Shown here: one piece after another, positions 16,351 to 22,487 of the stretch
Numbering within the stretch: the first letter of the stretch is position 1
How the letters are laid out: the number at the start of each line of letters is the position of its first letter
Assembly: GCA_016713535.1 (NCBI GenBank)
Contig: JADJOY010000011.1
Coordinates: forward strand, 57,766-80,252
Length of the DNA stretch: 22,487 bases
From: JADJOY01 sp016713535 [NCBI: Deltaproteobacteria bacterium]
GTDB taxonomy: Bacteria; JADJOY01
Direction: 5' to 3'
Made by a program: the position numbers and the translations under genes
Notes under the pieces: model-generated
Databases searched by the model: none
What the model was told of the DNA's origin: nothing
Seen by the model: only the letters and a program-made list of their open reading frames with translations

Positions 16351-17400
16351 ATGGCTCGAGATCGCTCCTCGTTGCTTCGCGCCATCGGCGCGCTGGCGCT
16401 CGCCGCGGCCGGGGCGGTCGCGTTCGCGGCTCCCGCCGCGGCCAGCCGCACGCCCATCCTGGTCTACACGGCGCTCGAGGCCGACGACCTCAGGAAGTAC
16501 AAGGAGGCCTTCGAGCGAGAGGTCCCCGACGTCGAGATCCGCTGGGTCCGTGACTCGACGGGCGTCGTCACGGCCAAGCTCCTCGCCGAGCGCGACAACC
16601 CCCAGGCGGACGTGGTGTGGGGGCTGGTCGCGACCAGCATCGTCGAGCTCGACCAGGAGGGGCTGATCGAGCGGTACGCGCCCGCCGGGCTGGCGGAGAT
16701 CGGGCCGCGCTACCGAGATCCCGCGGACCCACCGAGCTGGGTCGGCATGGAGGCGCTCGTCGCCACGGCATGCGTCAACACCCTCGAGGCGAAGAAGCAC
16801 GGCCTGCCGCCGATCACCTCGTGGAAGGACCTGACCAAGCCCGAGTTCAAGGGGCAGGTCTCGATGCCGGATCCGAGCTCCTCGGGCACGGGCTTGCTCA
16901 ACGTCGCGAGCTGGCTCCAGGCCTTCGGCGACGAGGCGGGCTGGGCCTTCATGGAGGCCCTCGACGAGAACGTCTCCGTCTACACCCACTCGGGCTCGAA
17001 GCCGTGCAAGGACGCCGCGATCGGCGAGACCACCGTCGGCATCTCGTTCGACTCGCGGGGGCTGCGCCTCAAGGAAAAGGGCGCGCCGATCGAGCTGGTG
17101 TTTCCAGGCGAAGGCGTCGGCTGGGACATGGACGCGACCGCGATCGTGAAGGGCACGAAGCACCTGGAGGCCGCGAAGAAGCTCGCCGACTGGGCGGTCA
17201 CGCGCGCCGCGAACGAGGTCTACGCCCAGGGTTACTCCGTGGTCGCGAGGCCGGGGGTGGCGAAGCTCTCGCCCTTCGAGCCCGCCGACCTCGAGAAGCG
17301 CCTCATCGCCAACGACTTCGGGTGGATCGGCAAGAACCGCAAGGCGATTCTGGCCGAGTGGCAGAAGCGCTTCGGCTCGAAGAGCGAGAAGGAGCCGTGA
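16351..17400 (+). CDS. phnS: 2-aminoethylphosphonate ABC transporter, binding protein
   Basis: A 349-residue periplasmic solute-binding protein of the iron/2-AEP-type family. A signal peptide covers about residues 1-31, with a hydrophobic LALAAAGAVAFAAPAAA core and likely cleavage after AAA. The mature part begins RTPILVYTALEADD. Family-typical segments include RDSTGVVTAKLLAE, DVVWGLVATSI, MPDPSSSGTG and GVGWDMDATAIVKGT. Ferric-iron binding proteins are the main alternative, but the adjacent phnT, phnU, phnW and phnX make 2-AEP the likely ligand. The ATG at 16351 has GCGGAGA about 9 bases upstream. It opens the operon. Its stop overlaps the likely GTG of phnT by four bases (GTGA), implying translational coupling. 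Confidence 0.9.
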   Translation: MARDRSSLLRAIGALALAAAGAVAFAAPAAASRTPILVYTALEADDLRKYKEAFEREVPDVEIRWVRDSTGVVTAKLLAERDNPQADVVWGLVATSIVELDQEGLIERYAPAGLAEIGPRYRDPADPPSWVGMEALVATACVNTLEAKKHGLPPITSWKDLTKPEFKGQVSMPDPSSSGTGLLNVASWLQAFGDEAGWAFMEALDENVSVYTHSGSKPCKDAAIGETTVGISFDSRGLRLKEKGAPIELVFPGEGVGWDMDATAIVKGTKHLEAAKKLADWAVTRAANEVYAQGYSVVARPGVAKLSPFEPADLEKRLIANDFGWIGKNRKAILAEWQKRFGSKSEKEP

Positions 17401-18600
17401 GCGCCGTGGCCGTCTACCCCCCCGCGGACGCGCGCCGAAAGCGCGTCTCCTCGCTCACCCCCCGACTCCGAGGCGGGTACGGCGGCGGCGCGGGCCCGCC
17501 AACCCTACCTGCGGATCGAGGAGCTCTCGAAGTCGTACGGCGGATTCCACGCGCTGCGCCGCGTGTCGCTCGAGGTCTTCGAGGGCGAGCTGGTGTGTTT
17601 CCTCGGTCCGTCTGGATGCGGCAAGACCACGCTCTTGCGTGCCATCGCTGGCCTGGCGCCGCAGGATGCGGGACGGATCGAGCAGGCCGGGCGCGACATC
17701 TCGCGGCTGCCGCCGTCGCGCCGCGACTACGGCATCGTGTTCCAGTCGTACGCGCTCTTCCCCAACCTCACGGTGGCCGCGAACGTCGGCTACGGCCTCG
17801 CGTCGCGCCACCTGCCGCGCGCCGGGATCGAGGCCCGGGTGAAGGAGCTGCTCGAGCTCGTCGGGCTCGCGACCTCGGGGGCCAAGTATCCGAACCAGCT
17901 CTCGGGCGGTCAGCAGCAGCGCGTCGCGCTGGCGCGCGCGCTCGCGACCTCGCCCGGTCTGCTGCTCCTCGACGAGCCGCTCAGCGCTCTCGACGCCCAG
18001 GTGCGCGCCCACCTGCGGCACGAGATCAAGCACCTGACGCGCCGACTCAGGCTCACGACCATCCTCGTCACCCACGATCAAGAAGAGGCCCTCGCCATGG
18101 CCGACCGGATCGTGGTGATGAACCATGGCGTGATCGAGCAGGTCGGGACTCCGCTCGAGATCTACTGCACGCCCGCCACGCCGTTCGTCGCCGACTTCGT
18201 GGGCAAGATGAACTCGATCCCCGGAACGCTCGCCGACGACGGCGGTGTCCGTGTCGGTGCCCGCTCGTTCCACGTCGATCCGGTCGGCCTCGACGCCGTC
18301 AACGGATGGGCCGCCGGGACGGGCGTGGTGGTGTGCGCGCGGCCCGAGGACGTGATCGTGACCCGCGCGAACGACGCCGCCGCGCGCAACAGCCTCGACG
18401 CAACCGTCGACGCGCTCGACTTCCTGGGGGCGTTCTTCCGCGCGACGCTGGCGGCCGTGGACGGCGGGATCCCGCCGATCCTCGCCGATCTCTCCGTGCA
18501 GGTGGTGCGGGGACTGGCCCTCGCCGAAGGCGAGCGCGTGTGCGTTCGGCTACCCGCCGAGCGCCTGCGGGTCTTCCCGAGCGTCACCGCGGCCGATTGA
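17397..18600 (+). CDS. phnT: 2-aminoethylphosphonate ABC transporter, ATP-binding protein, N-terminal frameshift
   Basis: The ATPase that powers 2-AEP import at the cytoplasmic face. It shows Walker A GPSGCGKTTLL, Q-loop VFQSYALFPN, signature LSGGQQQRVALARAL, Walker B LLLLDEPLSALD, switch VTHDQEEALAMADR and a C-terminal TOBE-like region. In the given frame the first GTG is at 17563, which would cut off the conserved PYLRIEELSKSYGGFHALRR strand upstream. If the seven-C run 17417-17423 were six, reading would begin at the GTG at 17397, overlapping the phnS stop by GTGA, and run smoothly into that strand, giving about 400 residues. I therefore annotate from 17397 with a one-base insertion. Without it, only an unlikely start such as the CTG near 17510 would keep the N-terminal strand. 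Confidence 0.88.
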
Positions 18601-18616
18601 GGGACGGAGCGGAGCC

Positions 18617-20330
18617 ATGGCGACCCACAGCCTCGAGGTGTCAAGGCCCGCGCCGCTCGTCCGTGCCGGCGTGCGAGCGGGCGCCGACGAGTGGATCCAG
18701 CGGGTCGCGATCGGGGCGCTGCTGGTGGCGTTCACGCTCGGACTGGTGGTCCCGCTCGGCTTGCTGGTGCTCAAGAGCTTTCGCGACGCGAGCGGCGCTT
18801 TCGTCGGCGTCGCCAACTACGCCCGCTACTTCTCGACGCCCGCGCTGGCGGCGGCGATCGAGCACAGCGTGGTGGTCGCGGGCAGCGCCACGCTGATCAC
18901 GATCGCGCTCGCGTTCGTCTACGCGTACGGGCTCGAGCGCACCTCGATGCCTTTCAAGCCGCTCTTCCGGGTCGCGGCACTCGCTCCCGCGCTCGCGCCC
19001 TCGCTGCTGCCCGGCATCTCGTTCGTGTACCTGTTCGGCAGGCAAGGCTTGCTCCGGGAATGGATGGGCGACGCCTCGATCTACGGCCCGATCGGGATCG
19101 TCGCCGGGCTCTCCTTCTACGCATTCCCGGCGGCGGTGATGGTGCTGGTGACGGCGCTCTCGACCGCCGATCAGCGTCTCTACGAGGCCGCCGAATCGCT
19201 CGGCGCGGGGCGCCTGCGGACCTTCTGGACGGTGACCTTGCCCGGTGTGCGCTACGGGCTGGTGAGCGCGGCGCTGGTGCTCTTCACGCTCACCATCACC
19301 GACTTCGGCGTCGCCAAGGTGATCGGCGGCAGCTACGCGGTGCTCGCCACCGACATCTACAAGCAGGTGGTCGGCCAGCAGGACTTCCAGATGGGCGCGG
19401 TGGTGAGCGTGGTGCTGCTCGTGCCCGCGGTCCTGGCGTTCGTGATCGACCGGCTGATGCAGCGCCGCCAGGCGGCGCTGATGTCGGCGCGTTCGGTGCC
19501 GTTCGCGCCGCGGCCCGATCGAGTGCGCGACGCCGTCTTCGGCCTCGCTTGCCTGGCGAGGGCGGTGGCGGTGGTCGCGGTGCTCGCGGTGTCGGGCTTC
19601 GCGTCGCTCGTGCGGATGTGGCCCTACGACTTGAGCTTGGTCCTCGACAACTACCGCTTCGATCTCGTGGACGGCGGCGGCTGGTCGGCCTACCGCTCGA
19701 GCCTGGTGCTGGCGGGATCCACCGCCGTGATCGGCACCGCGGTGATCTTCGCGGGCGCCTACCTGGTGGAGAAGGCGCGCGGTCTCGCCGGGCCGCGCGC
19801 GCTGCTCCAGCTTCTCGCGGTGCTGCCGCTCGCGGTCCCCGGAGTGGTGCTCGGGCTCGCCTACATCTTCTTCTTCAACTCGGCGGCGAACCCGCTGCAC
19901 GGGCTCTACCGCACCATGCCGCTCCTGGTGGCGTGCACGATCGTCCACTTCTACAGCGTCGGCCACATGACCGCGATCACCGCGCTCAAGCAGCTCGATC
20001 CCGAGGTCGAGGCGGTGTCGGCGTCGCTCCAGGTGCCGTTCTACAGGACCCTCGCGCGGGTCACGGTTCCGCTCACGCTGCCGGCGCTCCTCGACGTGGC
20101 GATGATGCTGTTCGCCAACGCGATGACCACGGTCTCCGCGCTGGTGTTCCTCTACGGCCCCGACACCCAGCTCGCGTCGGTGGCGGTGCTCAACATGGAC
20201 GACGCCGGCGACACGGCGCCCGCGGCGGCGATGGCGATGGTCATCGTGCTGACCTCCGCCGCGGTGCGCGTGATCCACGGCGTGGTCGCGCTGGATGGTG
20301 CGGCGCGCTCAAGCCTGGAAGGTCCGATGA
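18617..20330 (+). CDS. phnU: 2-aminoethylphosphonate ABC transporter, two-domain permease, likely 3' frameshift
   Basis: An inner-membrane permease of about 570 residues with two homologous binding-protein-dependent transport domains, so one polypeptide supplies both halves of the channel. Each has the EAA-type loop that docks the ATPase: YEAAESLGAGRLRTFWTVTL in the first and EVEAVSASLQVPFYRTLARV in the second. ACGGAG lies about 7 bases before the ATG. As given, the frame runs straight into phnW to make a 956-residue fusion. In the next frame, however, the sequence after HGVVA reads WMVRRAQAWKVR and stops at 20330, a plausible natural C-terminus whose TGA overlaps the phnW ATG as ATGA. A one-base gain or a two-base loss in the GCGC stretch near 20287-20292 would explain this. 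I prefer two separate, coupled genes. Confidence 0.87.
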
Positions 20331-21487
20331 ACGGCACACTCGCTCCCGATTCGACGTCACCCGCCGGCGCCCGGCCCGCGTGCGACCCGTGGCTGCTCAC
20401 GCCCGGCCCGCTCACCACCTCCACGTCGGTCAAGGCCGCGATGCTCCACGACTGGGGCTCGCGCGACGACTCGTTCATCGCGATGACCGCGCGGGTGCGG
20501 GCGCGGATCGCGGGGCTCGCTCACGCCGCGACGACCCACGAGTGCGTGCCGCTCCAGGGCAGCGGTACCTTCGCCGTGGAGGCGACGCTCGGCACGCTGG
20601 TGCCGAGGGACGGCCAGACGCTGGTGCTCGTGAACGGCGCCTACGGACGCCGGATGGTGGAGATCCTCGAGCGGATCGGGCGCCGGGTCGTGGTCCGCGG
20701 GTGGGAAGAGCACGAGCGCGTCGACCCCTGGGTCGTCGACGACCTGCTCGTGGCCGATCCGTCGATCCGTCACGTCGCCGTCGTCCACTGCGAGACCACC
20801 ACCGGCATCCTCAACCCGCTCGCCGAGATCGCCGAGGTGGTCGCGCGTCGCGGCCGGCGGCTGCTGATCGACGCGATGAGCGCGTTCGGCGCCATCGCCG
20901 TCGACGCCCGCACCACGCCCTTCGAGGCGCTCATGGCGTCCTCGAACAAGTGCCTCGAAGGGGTGCCGGGGATCGGCTTCGCGATCGTCGAGCGCGGCGC
21001 GCTGGCCACCTCCAAGGGCAACGCCCACTCGGTCGCCCTCGACCTCCACGAGCAATGGAAGGGACTCGAGGCGAACGGCCAGTGGCGCTTCACGCCACCC
21101 ACCCACGTGCTTGCGGCGCTCGATCGCGCCATCGAGGAGCACGCGCAGGAGGGCGGCGTCGTCGGGCGCGGCGCGCGCTACCGCGACAACTGCGCGCGGC
21201 TCGTCGGCGGGATGCGGGCGATGGGTTTTCGCACGCTGCTCCCCGACGAGTGGCAGGCGCCGATCATCGTCACGTTCCATCGCCCGACCGATCCGCGCTT
21301 CGACTTCGAGGTCTTCTACGCCGCGCTGCGCAGCCGCGGCTTCGTCATCTACCCGGGCAAGCTCACCCGCGCCGAGACCTTCCGGATCGGCTGCATCGGT
21401 CGCATCGGCGCCGCCGAGATCGAGGGCGCGCTGGCGGCGGTGAGGGACGTCGTCCGCGAGCTGGGCTTCGATCCGGCCGCGAGCTGA
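20327..21487 (+). CDS. phnW: 2-aminoethylphosphonate--pyruvate transaminase
   Basis: This 386-residue PLP enzyme transfers the amino group of 2-AEP to pyruvate, giving phosphonoacetaldehyde and alanine in the cytoplasm. The family start LLTPGPLTTSTSVKAAMLHDWGSRD lies at about residues 23-47. The PLP site includes GSGTFAVEA, Asp182 in LLIDAMSAFG, and the Schiff-base Lys208 in ASSNKCLEGVPG. The C-terminal GFVIYPGKLTRAETFRIGCIG is also diagnostic. The ATG at 20327 overlaps the likely permease stop (ATGA). No separate ribosome site is obvious, which fits coupling. In the raw reading the protein is joined to the permease, probably artificially. The first 20 residues are an unconserved, Pro/Ser-rich leader. 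The product feeds directly into PhnX downstream. Confidence 0.95.
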   Translation: MNGTLAPDSTSPAGARPACDPWLLTPGPLTTSTSVKAAMLHDWGSRDDSFIAMTARVRARIAGLAHAATTHECVPLQGSGTFAVEATLGTLVPRDGQTLVLVNGAYGRRMVEILERIGRRVVVRGWEEHERVDPWVVDDLLVADPSIRHVAVVHCETTTGILNPLAEIAEVVARRGRRLLIDAMSAFGAIAVDARTTPFEALMASSNKCLEGVPGIGFAIVERGALATSKGNAHSVALDLHEQWKGLEANGQWRFTPPTHVLAALDRAIEEHAQEGGVVGRGARYRDNCARLVGGMRAMGFRTLLPDEWQAPIIVTFHRPTDPRFDFEVFYAALRSRGFVIYPGKLTRAETFRIGCIGRIGAAEIEGALAAVRDVVRELGFDPAAS

Positions 21488-21522
21488 GGCGCGGCCCGAA
21501 GGCTTCGTCCCCGACACACGCC

Positions 21523-21540
21523 CGTCGCGAGAGCGCGACG
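21523..21540. other. Hairpin in phnW-phnX spacer
   Basis: CGTCGCG (21523-21529) and CGCGACG (21534-21540) form a 7-bp perfect stem with an AGAG tetraloop in the 104-bp gap between phnW and phnX, the widest gap within the operon. It may protect the upstream mRNA or reduce expression of the downstream genes; neither is shown. Confidence 0.4.
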
Positions 21541-21591
21541 CGAGTCTCACCCACATCTCTCGAGCTCGTTGCAGCGATCCCGGAGTGACCC

Positions 21592-22414
21592 ATGACCTCG
21601 CCTCTCTTCCGTGGCCCCGTTCGCGCCGTGATCTTCGACTGGGCCGGCACCGTCGTCGACTTCGGCTCGCGCGCGCCCGCGAGTGCCTTTCAGCAGGTCT
21701 TCGAGGGCGAGGGCGTGCCGATCACCCTCGACGAAGCGCGCGGTCCGATGGGCATGGGCAAGCGCGAGCACATCCGCGCCGTGAGCCAGATGCCCGCCGT
21801 CGCGACGCGCTGGCGCGAGGCGCGCGGCCAGGACTGCGACGAGCGCGACGTCGACCGCATGTACGCGGCGTTCGTGCCGATCCAGATCGCTTGCATCAAG
21901 CTCCACGCCGATCTGATCCCCGGGGACGCTCGACACCGTCGCCGCCCTCGACGCGCGCGGCATCAAGGTCGGCAGCACCACCGGCTACGCGCGCGAGATG
22001 ATGGAGGTCCTCGTCCCCGAGGCGGCGGAGCGCGGCTTCGCGCCCGAGGCGGTGGTGTGCGCCTCCGACGTCTCGGAGGCGCGTCCCTCGCCGCTCATGT
22101 GCTACCGCAACGCGCTCGACCTCGGCGTGTGGCCGCTGGAGGCGTGCATCAAGGTCGACGACACGATCCCCGGCATCCACGAGGGCCGCAACGCCGGCAT
22201 GTGGACGGTGGGGGTCACGCTCACCGGCAACGAGCTCGGCCTCTCGCCGGCCGAGCTCGCGGCGCTACCCGCCGACGAGCGCGCGCGCCGCAACGGCATC
22301 GCGAACCAGCGCCTGCGTGCCGCCGGCGCCCACTTCGTGATCGACGGCGTGGGCGAGCTGATGGCGGTGGTCGACGAGATCGAGCGGCGCCTCGCGCTCG
22401 GAGAGCGACCGTGA
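21592..22414 (+). CDS. phnX: Phosphonoacetaldehyde hydrolase, frameshifted
   Basis: A HAD-superfamily enzyme that cleaves the C-P bond of phosphonoacetaldehyde to acetaldehyde and phosphate. It shows the nucleophile Asp16 in IFDWAGTVVDFG, the Schiff-base Lys57 in GPMGMGKREHIRAV, motif II in KVGSTTGYAREMM and the metal site in IKVDDTIPGIHEGRNAGMW. GGAG lies 6 bases before the ATG. As given, the GGGG run 21922-21925 carries an extra G. Removing it turns HADLIPG into HADLIPGTLDTVAALDARG and yields about 273 residues, the normal size. Both halves are otherwise excellent matches. Its stop overlaps the following GTG start by four bases (GTGA), so the next gene is coupled to it. It completes the two-step PhnW-PhnX route. 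Confidence 0.93.
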
Positions 22415-22487
22415 GCGAACGCGCGGCCGTGCTCGACGAGATCCGCGCGCTCTTCGCGGGGCGCGGCTCGGCGGCCTACTTCGGCGA
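22411..22487 (+). CDS. Phosphonate-associated HD-domain protein, N-terminal fragment
   Basis: A GTG overlapping the phnX stop opens a frame that runs off the window. Only 25 codons are visible: MSERAAVLDEIRALFAGRGS, then AAYFG. The pattern (helix, IRALFAGRGSAAYFGE) resembles the start of HD-domain proteins that accompany phnW-phnX clusters and are related to the PhnZ-type HD oxygenases of phosphonate breakdown. The HD metal residues would lie beyond the window, so the family call rests on this short match and the operon position. Confidence 0.6.
   Translation, partial: MSERAAVLDEIRALFAGRGSAAYFG

Noticed and set aside
14440-17163. 907-residue minus-strand protein including the alkaline phosphatase
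   Set aside because: The upstream 365 codons lie opposite phnS and phnT coding sequence and have an Arg/Gly/Asp/Val-rich shadow composition. The signal peptide and a GGAG ribosome site define the true start at 16068.

Overview
This is about 22.5 kb of very GC-rich bacterial chromosome. Gene content is housekeeping plus phosphorus metabolism: PPK2, enolase, thiolase, acetolactate synthase, RimI, an alkaline phosphatase and a 2-aminoethylphosphonate (2-AEP) operon. A six-transmembrane protein carries a C-terminal cysteine module (LPVCAWCKK) that I associate with deltaproteobacterial and related environmental signalling proteins. My best guess is an environmental Gram-negative of the Myxococcota/Deltaproteobacteria type. 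No rRNA or other marker in the window fixes the taxonomy.

Layout. 1-4.2 kb: polyphosphate kinase 2 (minus), enolase with a readable promoter, an RNase Z-like metallo-beta-lactamase-fold hydrolase, and a 41-residue single-span membrane ORF. 4.2-7.8 kb: an orphan PAS-PAS-HWE histidine kinase, divergent from the six-helix cysteine-module protein, then a GNAT-like protein. 7.9-11.7 kb: acetyl-CoA acetyltransferase, a hairpin-rich leader, acetolactate synthase large subunit, a spacer with a 36-bp tandem hairpin repeat, and the small subunit. 11.75-13.4 kb: a gene-poor, repeat-rich island holding a decayed IS110-family transposase with a cluster of hairpins just upstream of it. 13.4-16.1 kb: FmdB-like zinc ribbon protein, RimI, and an exported alkaline phosphatase. 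16.35 kb to the end: a tightly packed 2-AEP uptake and degradation operon, phnS-phnT-phnU-phnW-phnX-phnHD, cut off by the window edge.

The 2-AEP operon reads as one pathway. A periplasmic binding protein, an ATPase and a two-domain permease import 2-AEP. PhnW transaminates it to phosphonoacetaldehyde, and PhnX cleaves that to acetaldehyde and phosphate. The alkaline phosphatase is divergent from this operon, and PPK2 lies at the other end of the window, so phosphate acquisition and storage is a recurring theme.

The most consequential observation concerns sequence integrity. Four conserved genes (thiolase, ilvB, phnT, phnX) are each broken by what looks like one extra base in a short C or G run. 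A fifth indel near 20,290 appears to fuse the permease to PhnW artificially. Removing one base at each site restores family-typical proteins and, in the operon, 4-bp stop/start overlaps. This points to consensus errors or, less likely, widespread decay, and anyone using these proteins should correct or verify them first.

I did not find a clear new defence, biosynthetic or mobile system. The best candidates for undescribed biology are the hairpin array upstream of the IS110 remnant (a possible bridge-RNA locus), the family of GC-rich intergenic hairpin repeats, the ilv leader, the 41-residue membrane ORF and the six-helix cysteine-module protein.
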